Of a DNA stretch of 21,470 nt, positions 1 through 7,721 are shown piece after piece. Location: NCBI GenBank assembly GCA_031372145.1, contig JANMKR010000006.1, forward strand, positions 1-21,470, read 5' to 3'. The notes beneath the pieces are model-generated. The model did not search any database, was not told the origin of the DNA, and saw only the letters and a list, made by a program, of their open reading frames with translations. Position numbers and translations under genes: made by a program. How positions within the stretch are numbered: position 1 is the stretch's first letter; every line of letters starts with the position of its first letter. This DNA comes from CALMEC01 sp031372145 (GTDB lineage: Bacteria; Actinomycetota; Thermoleophilia; Miltoncostaeales; Miltoncostaeaceae).

Positions 1-582
1 CGCGTCGAAGTCGTAGTGGCGAGGGTACGCGCTCGCACCGACGACGATGACCTCGGGCACGACGGCCCGCGCCATCTTCTCGACCTCGTCCATGTCGATT
101 CGGCAGTCCTCCTGGCGGACGCCGTACTGGTGGAAGTCGTACAAACGCCCCGAGAAGTTGACCTTGTGCCCGTGGGTCAGGTGCCCGCCGTGCGCGAGCG
201 TCAGGCCCATCGCCTTGTCGCCCGGCTTCATCAGCGCGGCATACGCCGCCTGGTTGGCCGACGCACCTGAGTGCGGTTGCACATTGACATGCACGGCGCC
301 AGGGCCGAACAGCTCCTTGGCGCGGACGATTGCGAGTTCTTCGACCTCGTCGACGACCTCACATCCACCGTAGTAGCGCTTGCCGGGCAGACCCTCGGCG
401 TACTTGTTGGTCAAGACCGAACCGGCTGCCTGCAGGCACGCCTGGCTGGTGAAGTTCTCGCTGGCGATCATCTCAAGCGTCTCGGCCTGACGGTCGAGTT
501 CTGCGCGAAGCAGGCGGGCGATCGCCGGATCGGCCTCGGCGATGTCTCGAGACAGGTAGCTGTCCTCGTCGAAAAAGCTCAC
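1..582 (-). CDS. glyA: Serine hydroxymethyltransferase, N-terminal part (gene runs off the left edge)
   Basis: PLP enzyme of the cytosol that interconverts serine and glycine and loads one-carbon units onto tetrahydrofolate. The minus strand is open from the GTG at 582 to the window edge, giving 194 codons of a usual ~420. The translation carries family signatures: an early ETLEMIASENF block, the HVNVQPHSGASAN stretch near residue 100, and VIVVGASAYPRHYDF at the edge. The PLP lysine and the C-terminal domain lie outside the window. The GTG start is preceded by a purine-rich GGGAGAG, and the protein begins S-F-F-D-E-D, a normal N-terminus for the family. The upstream gap is shared with a divergent plus-strand gene. 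Function is certain from the family; nothing indicates damage. Confidence 0.96.
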   Translation of the reverse strand, partial: MSFFDEDSYLSRDIAEADPAIARLLRAELDRQAETLEMIASENFTSQACLQAAGSVLTNKYAEGLPGKRYYGGCEVVDEVEELAIVRAKELFGPGAVHVNVQPHSGASANQAAYAALMKPGDKAMGLTLAHGGHLTHGHKVNFSGRLYDFHQYGVRQEDCRIDMDEVEKMARAVVPEVIVVGASAYPRHYDFDA

Positions 583-621
583 GGGGCGCTCTCTCCCTGG
601 GCGGAGGGGATGGACCGGGCG

Positions 622-627
622 AGTCTA
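622..627 (-). promoter_or_regulatory. Candidate -10 element of glyA
   Basis: On the minus strand the hexamer reads TAGACT, a TANNNT-type -10, about 40 bases before the glyA GTG. No convincing -35 is visible; TTCGGC with a 19-base spacer is the nearest. Inference only. Confidence 0.3.
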
Positions 628-723
628 TCGACACACCCGAGGTCACGCCGAACCTGCGAGCATCGCCATCAGTGGCTTCGCGACGTGGGTGACCAGGTCG
701 GTGGCGGCCGGTGACCGGTCGGA

Positions 724-746
724 CGCCACCGCTTGCGTCGGTGGTG
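724..746. other. Hairpin in the glyA / oxidoreductase divergent gap
   Basis: Arms CGCCACCG (724-731) and CGGTGGTG (739-746) pair over 8 bp with one G-U, around a 7-base loop. A second short palindrome, CCGGT-G-ACCGG, lies at 708-718. The structure sits 68 bases before the start of the plus-strand gene. The rest of the 583-813 gap shows no gene or recognised riboswitch. It could be an operator or a leader hairpin; the function is unknown. Confidence 0.35.
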
Positions 747-813
747 CCCGTAACGGATCCTGCTGTCCCGGCACCGAACTCACGGCTGCTGACCGCAAGG
801 AGGAGGCGACACC

Positions 814-2175
814 GTGAAGACGCATGACTTGATCGTGATCGGGTCCGGCATGGCCGGCATCAACGCAGTGGGACGTGCCGCCGGCGACGGACGCCGGATC
901 GCGCTGATCGAGCGGGCGATGTTCGGTGGGACCTGTCCCACCCGTGGGTGTATCCCGACCAAGGCGCTCGTCCGCAGTGCCGAGATCGCACATGACGCGC
1001 GGCGCGGCACCGAGTTCGGCGTGCGGATCGGGTCGGTCGAAGTGGACTTCGCGGCGGTCATGGACCGCGTCCGCGGCATCATCGACAGGGGCTCACACGG
1101 CGCCCGCGGCTATGTCGAGTCATTGGCCGGCGTGGAGATCATCGATGGCGAGGCGGCGTTCAGCGGCCCCCAGGCGGTGGTGGTTGACGGACGGGAGCTG
1201 TCGGCCCCTCGGGTCATCGTCGCGACCGGCGCCGACCCCTGGGTGCCACCGATCACGGGCCTTGCCGACGTACCGTTCTGGACCAGCGACGACCTGCTGC
1301 TCGCACGGGAGCTTCCCAAACGTCTGCTCATCGTCGGCGCCGGGCCGATCGCCCTGGAGTTGGGACAGGCGATGGCCCGGTTGGGCTCGAGCGTGACGAT
1401 GGTCGAGGTCGCTCCGACGTTCCTGCCCCACGCCGAGCCGGACCTGGCCGTGATGCTCCGCGGATATCTACTCGACGAAGGTATCGAGATCCTGACCGGC
1501 GCGACGATCGAGCGCGCCGAACCCGGGCCGCAGCTCGTCGTGACGCACGAGGGCGTCACGCGCACGCTGAGTGCCGACACGCTGCTGATCGCCGCCGGGC
1601 GGTCGCCCGCGATCGGGCGACTGGGCCTCGACACGGCCGGCGTGGATGCGAGCCGCAAAGGTGTCGGCGTGGACGGGCACCTGGCCACGTCACAAGCGGG
1701 CGTGTACGCCGCCGGCGATGTGGTGGGATTGCCGTACGGCGCGTTCACCCACGTGGCTCGGCGCATGGGTGTGTCGGTGGCCGAGAACGCCCTTGGCATC
1801 AACCCGCATCAGGTCGACAGCGACGTCGGCCCGACGGCCATCTTCACCGATCCGGAGCTCGCCGCCATCGGGTTGACCGAGGCCGAGGCGCGCGAGGCCG
1901 GACACGACGTCGCGATCGGCTCGGCAACGTTCACCGGCGGCAAGGCCCGCGCCTGGGGCGAGGAGCGCGGCATGGTCAAGGTCGTCGTCGATCGCGTGTC
2001 GCGCCGCCTGCTGGGCGCGCACGTCCTGGCCTACCACGGCGCCGACCTGATCCACCCCCTGGCCGTCGCGATGCACGCCCCGGGTGGCACCGTCGACCCG
2101 ATCCTCGCGACGATGCACATCCACCCCACCTTGGGTGAGGTCGTACTGGCGGCGGTGCAACGGTCAGTCCGGTAG
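814..2175 (+). CDS. Class I pyridine nucleotide-disulfide oxidoreductase (dihydrolipoyl dehydrogenase / mercuric or mycothione reductase-like)
   Basis: FAD flavoprotein of 453 aa, the normal length for the family. The Rossmann GSGMAG motif for FAD is at residues 10-15. The redox disulfide is C41/C46 in GGTCPTRGCIPTK. A second dinucleotide fold, VGAGPIALELG, follows near residue 175, then the FAD-closing motif YAAGDVVG. The C-terminal HIHPTLGE supplies the His-Glu base that works across the dimer. All catalytic features are intact. There is no N-terminal metal-binding domain and no C-terminal CC pair, so a true mercuric reductase is unlikely. No 2-oxoacid dehydrogenase genes are nearby, so the electron acceptor cannot be named. 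The GTG start at 814 has a strong AAGGAGGAGG seven bases upstream. It converges with the next gene across a 20-base gap. Confidence 0.9.
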   Translation: MKTHDLIVIGSGMAGINAVGRAAGDGRRIALIERAMFGGTCPTRGCIPTKALVRSAEIAHDARRGTEFGVRIGSVEVDFAAVMDRVRGIIDRGSHGARGYVESLAGVEIIDGEAAFSGPQAVVVDGRELSAPRVIVATGADPWVPPITGLADVPFWTSDDLLLARELPKRLLIVGAGPIALELGQAMARLGSSVTMVEVAPTFLPHAEPDLAVMLRGYLLDEGIEILTGATIERAEPGPQLVVTHEGVTRTLSADTLLIAAGRSPAIGRLGLDTAGVDASRKGVGVDGHLATSQAGVYAAGDVVGLPYGAFTHVARRMGVSVAENALGINPHQVDSDVGPTAIFTDPELAAIGLTEAEAREAGHDVAIGSATFTGGKARAWGEERGMVKVVVDRVSRRLLGAHVLAYHGADLIHPLAVAMHAPGGTVDPILATMHIHPTLGEVVLAAVQRSVR

Positions 2176-2195
2176 GTCAGGTCCGAGCCATCCCC

Positions 2196-4469
2196 TCACG
2201 AGGACTGCGGGGAAACCAGGGCAGCGGCCGCACGTGCCCGGCAGCCCTGCACCAGCGCCGCGATCTCGTCCCCGTCGATCGGCTTGGCGAACAGATACCC
2301 CTGGCCGGACTGACAGTCCCATGCCTCCAGGATCGCCGCCTGTTCAGATGTTTCGATTCCTTCGGCCACGACTTGGAGACCGAGCGCGTGGGCCAGACGA
2401 ATGATGCCCTCGACGATCGTCGCATCGCCGCGATCGTTCGTCATCCCGGCGATGAACGACCTGTCGATCTTCAGAATGTCGATGGGGATCCTGGTGCGGA
2501 GTTGACGGAGCGACGCGTAGCCGACGCCGAAGTCGTCGATCGCGATGCGCACGCCGAGCGTCTTGAGCTCGTCGAGCACTTGAACGAGACAGTCGAGGTC
2601 TTCCGTCGTCGATGTCTCGGTGATCTCGAGGCACAGGCGTTCGGGCGCAATACCCGACTCGTCGATGACACCCTGCACGACGTCGACGAAGCCATTCGAC
2701 GCGAGTTGCCGGACGGACACGTTGACCGCGAGGGTGAGCTTCCCGTGGTCCCACGAGACGAATTGGCGGCAGGCCTCCTGCAGGACCCACGCGCCGATCG
2801 GGACGATGAGACCGTTGCGCTCGATCAGCGGTATGAAGCGCATCGGCGCGATGACACCCTGGACGGGATGGTGCCAGCGCAGGAGCGCCTCCACGCCGGA
2901 CACGCGCCGGTCAACGAGCGAGACGACCGGTTGGAACACCAGACGGAACTCGTCGCGTTCGAGCGCGCCGCGCAGGCCGTGCTCGAAGTCGAGACGCTCA
3001 ACGGCCGCCTCGCGCATCGAAACGTCGAAGACCTCGCACCGCCCCTTGCCGAGTTGCTTCGCACGGTACATCGCGATGTCGGCATCTCGAAGCATCGTCC
3101 CAGGGTCGACGTCCACGTCGCGCGGACCGCTCAATCGCAGTCCGACTGACGCGGACACGTGTCGAGGTACGCCCGCGACGACGAGCGGGGCCAGCAGCGC
3201 CTCGGCGAGGCGGCCGGCCACCTTCACCGCCTGTTGCTCATCGACGATCCCGGGCAGCAGGATCGAGAACTCGTCCCCGCCGAACCTCGCCAGGACGTCG
3301 CCCGGACGGAGCACCCGACTCAGACGTTCGGCCACGGCCGTCAGGAGCTGATCGCCCGCCTCGTGGCCGAGCGAATCGTTGATGCCCTTGAAGTCGTCGA
3401 GATCCACGAAGAGGACCGCCACCCAGGTCGCCTCGTTCTGGTCCTTGCGGTCAAGTGCGGCCTCCATCTTCCTGATGAAGAACGCGCGACTGGGAAGACG
3501 GGTCAGCACGTCGTGGTTTGCCTGCCATACCAACTCCTGCTCGGCATCCCGGCGCTTGGTGACGTCCACGCAGTGGCTGATGAACGCGGTCGCCTGACCG
3601 TGCTGATCGCGAAGGATGGAGTGGTGCCACAGGCCCCACCCGATCGTGCCGTCCTGCCGCCGGTACCGCACCTCGATCTCGCCGGAGTCGGTCGAGGGGA
3701 ACCGTCGCATGTCACGATCCTCGTCGGCGATCAGCTCGCGCAAAGGGTTCCCGATCAGCTCGCTCGAAGCAAAGCCGGTCCGGTCGCACATCGCCTCGTT
3801 GACCTGTTGCACGACGCCGTCGAGCCCGACAAGGGCCATGCTCGTCGGCGCGTCGTCGAATGCCGAACGAAACCGTTCCTCGCTTTGTGCCGTGAGCAGG
3901 CGGCTCGTTTCGTTGATCCGCCACGACATCAGGTTGACGATGCCGAGTCCCGCGATGAACACGGAGTGGATCGCCGCCCATTTCAGTGGATTGTGAATTC
4001 CGCCCTCATGGTTGAAGACCGTGTGCGGGCTCAGGACGCCGAACAGGCCGTGGTGGACGAGCACGTAGGCGAACGCGACCAGGTACGGGAACCATTCCTC
4101 GTAGAGCGCCAGGAGCGTGACTATGACGAAGAAATGGAAGTGACCCTCGATCGCGCCGCCCATCAGGTACACGACGGCCGTCGACGCGGTCAGAAGACCG
4201 ATGCAGACAACCGCTGCCCGGAGGCGGCGCCCAAGCGCGCGGGCCGTGGCGACAATCCCGCACACAGCGATCGTGTTGACCATGAGTGCCAGCGGCCAGA
4301 GCGAGAGGTCGGTAAACCCACCCCAGACAAGGAGGCCCACGACGTGCATCCAGAGCACAACCAGCATCCAGCGATGACGGACCGACCAGTCCTCATCCGG
4401 CAGGCTGGCACCACGGGGGACCATCTTCGTGACGCGCGCGAGCACGGCGGGAACCGCGGCGAATTGCAT
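2196..4469 (-). CDS. Membrane-anchored PAS-GGDEF-EAL cyclic-di-GMP signalling protein
   Basis: A 757-aa protein that probably makes and/or breaks down the second messenger c-di-GMP. Residues ~33-185 hold about five or six hydrophobic helices with a histidine-rich core (H110, H112, H139, H140, H149, H154, H159). A PAS domain follows at ~195-305, then GGDEF at ~315-485 and EAL at ~490-740. The cyclase motif RFGGDEF (395-401) is intact, and an RPGD inhibitory I-site lies five residues before GGDEF. The phosphodiesterase motifs are also intact: E527 of EAL, N583, E615, D645-D646 (DDFGVGY), K667 and E703. Both activities are therefore possible, and the net direction cannot be read from sequence. 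The ATG at 4469 has only a weak AAGAG upstream and lies against a small hairpin. The gene is 63 bases downstream of the YrdC-domain gene and may belong to the same transcript. The target process is unknown. Confidence 0.93.
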   Translation of the reverse strand: MQFAAVPAVLARVTKMVPRGASLPDEDWSVRHRWMLVVLWMHVVGLLVWGGFTDLSLWPLALMVNTIAVCGIVATARALGRRLRAAVVCIGLLTASTAVVYLMGGAIEGHFHFFVIVTLLALYEEWFPYLVAFAYVLVHHGLFGVLSPHTVFNHEGGIHNPLKWAAIHSVFIAGLGIVNLMSWRINETSRLLTAQSEERFRSAFDDAPTSMALVGLDGVVQQVNEAMCDRTGFASSELIGNPLRELIADEDRDMRRFPSTDSGEIEVRYRRQDGTIGWGLWHHSILRDQHGQATAFISHCVDVTKRRDAEQELVWQANHDVLTRLPSRAFFIRKMEAALDRKDQNEATWVAVLFVDLDDFKGINDSLGHEAGDQLLTAVAERLSRVLRPGDVLARFGGDEFSILLPGIVDEQQAVKVAGRLAEALLAPLVVAGVPRHVSASVGLRLSGPRDVDVDPGTMLRDADIAMYRAKQLGKGRCEVFDVSMREAAVERLDFEHGLRGALERDEFRLVFQPVVSLVDRRVSGVEALLRWHHPVQGVIAPMRFIPLIERNGLIVPIGAWVLQEACRQFVSWDHGKLTLAVNVSVRQLASNGFVDVVQGVIDESGIAPERLCLEITETSTTEDLDCLVQVLDELKTLGVRIAIDDFGVGYASLRQLRTRIPIDILKIDRSFIAGMTNDRGDATIVEGIIRLAHALGLQVVAEGIETSEQAAILEAWDCQSGQGYLFAKPIDGDEIAALVQGCRARAAAALVSPQSS

Positions 4470-4470
4470 G

Positions 4471-4491
4471 GAACTCTTATCGGCCGAGTTC
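4471..4491 (-). promoter_or_regulatory. Hairpin touching the start codon of the GGDEF-EAL gene
   Basis: On the minus strand GAACTC and GAGTTC form a 6-bp stem around a 9-base loop that ends one base before the ATG. The purine stretch AAGAG, the only ribosome-site-like sequence, lies in the loop and 3' arm, so folding could lower initiation. The inverted repeat is seen directly; the regulatory role is inference. Confidence 0.35.
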
Positions 4492-4532
4492 TCCCGTTCT
4501 TGACGGTCCCCGTGCGGCCAAAACCAACGGTG

Positions 4533-5162
4533 TTACTGCTCGGCGACCGCGATACCGGCTGATTGGAGTCGCCGGCGGACGCCGACAGGGTCCGCCCCTT
4601 GGCGGATCAACATCGCCGGTTCGCCCCGCGCGACGTGACGCAAATCAACGACGGTCGAGGCGACACCTGGCAGCCGTCCGGCGTTGAGGCCGATCAACCC
4701 TGCGTGTCCGAGCCGCACCGGGATGTCGTCGAGGACGGCGGGGTCAGGGCCGCCCGGGTCGTTCGCGCTCGTCGCGAGGAGTGGGATGTCGAGTTCGAGG
4801 ATCGCCCCGTCCATGCTCGGGGCTCGCAGGCCCACGGCGCCCGGTTGATCGCCAGTGGCCGCCGCGTACCGGCCGGTCGGGTCGGGCACGATGCATGTCG
4901 CGGGGCCGGGGAGCAGTGCACGCACCGCTCGTGCGGTCACCTGATCCAATGGTGCAAGCGCTTGAGCCAAGAGCCGCTCGGTGTAGACCAGCACCTGGCA
5001 GGGCTGAGATCGCGGGCGCTGTTTGAGGGCGTAGAGCGCGTCGATGCCGTCAGGCGAGTCCAGCGCCGCGGCCAGGCCGTACACGGTGTCCGTCGGGACG
5101 ATCGCCAGTCCGCCGCCGAGCAGCGCATCACGGGCCGCGGCGACGTCCGCAGAGCCGATCAC
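4533..5162 (-). CDS. tsaC: L-threonylcarbamoyladenylate synthase, YrdC/Sua5 domain
   Basis: Cytosolic enzyme that joins threonine, bicarbonate and ATP to make threonylcarbamoyl-AMP, the first step of the t6A37 modification in tRNAs that read ANN codons. It has 209 aa, the size of a YrdC domain alone, without the extra C-terminal Sua5 domain. Visible motifs are PTDTVYGLA near residue 23, KQRPRSQP near 47, LLATSAN near 130, STVVDL, and a final IRQGADP. The GTG start at 5162 overlaps the prmC stop as GTGA, so translation is very probably coupled. A YrdC-domain gene next to prmC is a common bacterial arrangement. The last codons read AVAEQ. Function is firm from the family; the other t6A genes (tsaB, tsaD, tsaE) are not in the window. 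Confidence 0.93.
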   Translation of the reverse strand: MIGSADVAAARDALLGGGLAIVPTDTVYGLAAALDSPDGIDALYALKQRPRSQPCQVLVYTERLLAQALAPLDQVTARAVRALLPGPATCIVPDPTGRYAAATGDQPGAVGLRAPSMDGAILELDIPLLATSANDPGGPDPAVLDDIPVRLGHAGLIGLNAGRLPGVASTVVDLRHVARGEPAMLIRQGADPVGVRRRLQSAGIAVAEQ

Positions 5163-5983
5163 GTGAGCTTCCCGCCCACGACTCGCGCAATCCCAGCCAG
5201 GTCCGGGAGCACCTCGATGTCATCGAATCCGGTGGCACCGTAGAGCTGTGCGACATGCGCTGACTGACCGGCTCCCACCTCGGCGATGAGCCAGCCCCCC
5301 GGTCGCAAGTGGCCGGGCGCATCGCGCGTGATCTGCTCGTACGCCTCGTACCCGGACGAGCCCGAAACGAGCGCCTCGGCGGGTTCGAACCCAAGCTCCG
5401 GCGCAACCGTGGCCAGCTCGCTGTCGGTCAGATACGGCGGATTGGCCACCACGACATCGAACTGTCGGCCGGCAAGCGCGGCGAACCCGTCCGACAGCAC
5501 CCACTCCACGACGCCATCAGGGTCATTGGATCGAGCCACGTCCAGTGCCGCGGCCGACCGATCGACACCCGTCACGACCAGATCCGGGCGCTCATCCCGC
5601 AGCGCAAGCGCGATCGCGCCGCTCCCAGTTCCCCAGTCCAGGACCGTGCCGCCCTGCGGGGCGACCTGGATGACCCACTCCACCAGCAGCTCGGTCTCCG
5701 GTCGGGGCACGAGCACCGCGGATGACACGGTCAACTCGATCCGTCGAAACCCGCGCCGACCGACGATGTAGGCCACGGGCTCCCGTGCGCCGCGCCGCGC
5801 CACGAACGCACGGTAGGTGTCCGTCTCGGGAGTGGTCAGCGGCCGATCGTGATCGGTGTACAGCGCGATCCGCTCGACTCCGAGTACGTCGGCCAACAAG
5901 ATCTCGGCGTCCAACCGCGCGGTGTCACAACCCCGATCGGCCAGATATGCGGCGGTGCGCTTGAGGACCTCTCCGACCGTCAG
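5159..5983 (-). CDS. prmC: Peptide chain release factor N5-glutamine methyltransferase, non-canonical start
   Basis: SAM-dependent methyltransferase (HemK/PrmC) that methylates the GGQ glutamine of release factors; its substrate RF1 is encoded just upstream. The SAM motif LDWGTGSGAIALAL and the catalytic NPPY (VVVANPPYLTD) are present, as is VPRPETE before them. The start is unusual. The first ATG, GTG or TTG in this frame is a TTG at 5914, which would remove a conserved helical segment. The frame stays open upstream and encodes TVGEVLKRTAAYLADRG, a typical PrmC N-terminus, directly after a CTG at 5983. That gives 274 aa, the usual length. An ATT at 5989 is the other candidate. No clear ribosome site is visible, but the CTG lies 8 bases after the stop of the upstream gene, so re-initiation is plausible. 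I chose 5983; the start is uncertain, the function is not. Confidence 0.9.
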   Translation of the reverse strand: MTVGEVLKRTAAYLADRGCDTARLDAEILLADVLGVERIALYTDHDRPLTTPETDTYRAFVARRGAREPVAYIVGRRGFRRIELTVSSAVLVPRPETELLVEWVIQVAPQGGTVLDWGTGSGAIALALRDERPDLVVTGVDRSAAALDVARSNDPDGVVEWVLSDGFAALAGRQFDVVVANPPYLTDSELATVAPELGFEPAEALVSGSSGYEAYEQITRDAPGHLRPGGWLIAEVGAGQSAHVAQLYGATGFDDIEVLPDLAGIARVVGGKLT

Positions 5984-5991
5984 CTGAATGG

Positions 5992-6642
5992 TCAGCGCCG
6001 AGCAACCGCCAGCACGAACGACTTGACGGGCCCATGCAGAAACGTGTTGACGTCCTCGACCGCAGCCAGGAGTGCGGGCAGGTCCAGCGTGATGTCGCGC
6101 TGCGAGTAGACCAGCCGCAGGTAGATACGGGAGTGATCGGCGTGCATCGGCTCGATCGAACAGTCGACGGTCCCCTCACCCAGCGAACGCCAGACACGCA
6201 GCCCCAGCGACAGGTCGTCGCCGTCGAAGAGCGCCATGCGGTCGTCATCGAACCGCAGCACGTCCTCGATCAACAGCCGCCGACCGGCGTCCTCTTCTTC
6301 GAGATCCCAGGTCGCCACCAGGGTGACGTCGTCGAGCCACAACGGCCCGATGCCGTAGCGCTCGATGGCCTCGCGCATCAACCCGTCGACCCGCTCCAAC
6401 CCTTGCGCGAACCCCAGGTTGGTCACCCCGCCGCAGGCCGCGTGGCTGGGCTTGATCACGAACTCCGAGCCCTCGTGGCTGGAGAACGTGGCACCGCCTT
6501 CGGCGTGGTATTCGAACCTGGGCAGGTCGTAGCTGTTGCTGACCAGGGAGAAGAACGTGGCCAAGTCCTCGCGCGGCATCTCGACGTCGTCGAAGCGGAC
6601 GGTGACGCCGAGGAATTCGGAGCGGAGGAGCTCGGAGTTCAT
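5992..6642 (-). CDS. Protein of unknown function within the prfA-prmC operon
   Basis: A 216-aa soluble-looking protein with no signal peptide or membrane helix; I do not recognise the family. It is acidic and has an alternating hydrophobic pattern suggesting a beta-rich fold: an N-terminal strand LGVTVRFDDV, a segment EGGATFSSHEGSEFVIKPSH near residues 48-67, and a repeated LGLRVWRS / IYLRLVYSQRD pattern in the C-terminal half. Cysteines are few and no catalytic motif stands out. The ATG at 6642 overlaps the prfA stop as ATGA, and its own TGA is only 8 bases before the proposed prmC start. It is therefore co-translated between a release factor and that factor's methyltransferase. This placement suggests, but does not prove, a link to translation. 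Codon use matches its neighbours, so recent transfer is unlikely. Confidence 0.85.
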   Translation of the reverse strand: MNSELLRSEFLGVTVRFDDVEMPREDLATFFSLVSNSYDLPRFEYHAEGGATFSSHEGSEFVIKPSHAACGGVTNLGFAQGLERVDGLMREAIERYGIGPLWLDDVTLVATWDLEEEDAGRRLLIEDVLRFDDDRMALFDGDDLSLGLRVWRSLGEGTVDCSIEPMHADHSRIYLRLVYSQRDITLDLPALLAAVEDVNTFLHGPVKSFVLAVARR

Positions 6643-7721
6643 GCCTCGGATTCTGTCATGTCGGCAAGACGTCGGCGACGTTCGTCGGCTTGGAGCGCCT
6701 CGGTCAGCGAATGCAGCTTGCCTTCGAGCACCTGCTCGCGAAGCTGGGCGTTGACATTGACGCGGTGATCCGTGACCCGGTTCTGCGGATAGTTGTAGGT
6801 CCGCACCTTCTCGGAGCGATCGCCACCGCCTTGCTGCGCGCGCCGATCCGCGCTGAGCTGGGCCATCTGCTCCTCCATCGCGCGTTCGTACAGACGGGCC
6901 CGCAGCACCCGCATCGCCTTGTCGCGATTTTGCAGCTGGCTCTTCTCGTCCTGGATCGCGACGACGATGCCGGTGGGAAGGTGCGTGATGCGCACGGCCG
7001 AGTCGGTCGTGTTGACGCTCTGGCCACCGGGCCCCGTGGAGCGGTACACGTCGATCTTGAGGTCGCTCTTTTCGACCGCGACCTCCACGTCCTCCACCTC
7101 GGGCATGACCGCCACCGTCGCCGTCGACGTGTGGATGCGCCCCTGACTTTCGGTCGCCGGGACGCGCTGGACACGATGGACGCCGCCCTCGTGTTTGAAC
7201 ACCGAGAAGGCGCCCTGCCCTTTGACCGCGAGGCTGACTTCCTTGAACCCGCCTGACTCGGACGGGTTGGACTCCATCAGCTCGGTACGAAACCCGCGGC
7301 TGGCCGCGTACTTGGTGTAGACGTCGAAGAGGTCCTTTGCGAACAGGCCGGCCTCGTCGCCGCCGGCGGCGGCGCGGATCTCGAGGATGACGTCACGGTC
7401 GTCGTTGGGATCCGTCTCGACCATGGCCTCACGAAGTTCCGGGACGATCACGTCGATCTCAGCCTGGGCCTCGTTGAGGAAGACCCGCCCCTCCTCGTCG
7501 CCCGCGGCGAGCATCTCCTCGGCATCACGAATCTCGGCCTGTGCGGTGCGGTAGCGGGCGATCAACGCGAAGGCGGGCTCAAGCCCCCGCCAACGACGAT
7601 TGACGTCGGCGTTCTTGATCCGATCGCCCACGAGGGTCGGGTCCGACAGCGCGGCCTCGAGTTCGGTCTTGGTTTCCTCGATCTGACTGACGAGCCGTTG
7701 AATCGGATCGTCAGCACTCAC
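6639..7721 (-). CDS. prfA: Peptide chain release factor 1
   Basis: Class I release factor that reads UAA and UAG in the ribosomal A site and triggers hydrolysis of peptidyl-tRNA. It has 360 aa, the standard length. The codon-recognition PxT motif is P188-A-T190 within RVPATESQGRIH, and the catalytic GGQ is at 232-234 (STGPGGQSVNTTDSAVR). The PAT tripeptide rather than SPF marks it as RF1 rather than RF2. The frame stays open upstream, but that part is out of frame with the real gene there. The GTG at 7721 (V-S-A-D-D-P) gives the family's normal N-terminus and overlaps the stop of the DUF1385 gene as GTGA. Q234 is the expected methylation target of PrmC from the same operon. Confidence 0.97.
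   Translation of the reverse strand: MSADDPIQRLVSQIEETKTELEAALSDPTLVGDRIKNADVNRRWRGLEPAFALIARYRTAQAEIRDAEEMLAAGDEEGRVFLNEAQAEIDVIVPELREAMVETDPNDDRDVILEIRAAAGGDEAGLFAKDLFDVYTKYAASRGFRTELMESNPSESGGFKEVSLAVKGQGAFSVFKHEGGVHRVQRVPATESQGRIHTSTATVAVMPEVEDVEVAVEKSDLKIDVYRSTGPGGQSVNTTDSAVRITHLPTGIVVAIQDEKSQLQNRDKAMRVLRARLYERAMEEQMAQLSADRRAQQGGGDRSEKVRTYNYPQNRVTDHRVNVNAQLREQVLEGKLHSLTEALQADERRRRLADMTESEA

Noticed and set aside
583..813. Possible glycine or folate riboswitch before glyA or the divergent gene
   Set aside because: No conserved aptamer core was recognisable on either strand; only simple hairpins are visible.
3159..4562. A 467-codon plus-strand frame opposite the GGDEF-EAL gene
   Set aside because: It is the antisense shadow of a gene with intact cyclase and phosphodiesterase motifs. 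Its product is charged and low-complexity with no domain.
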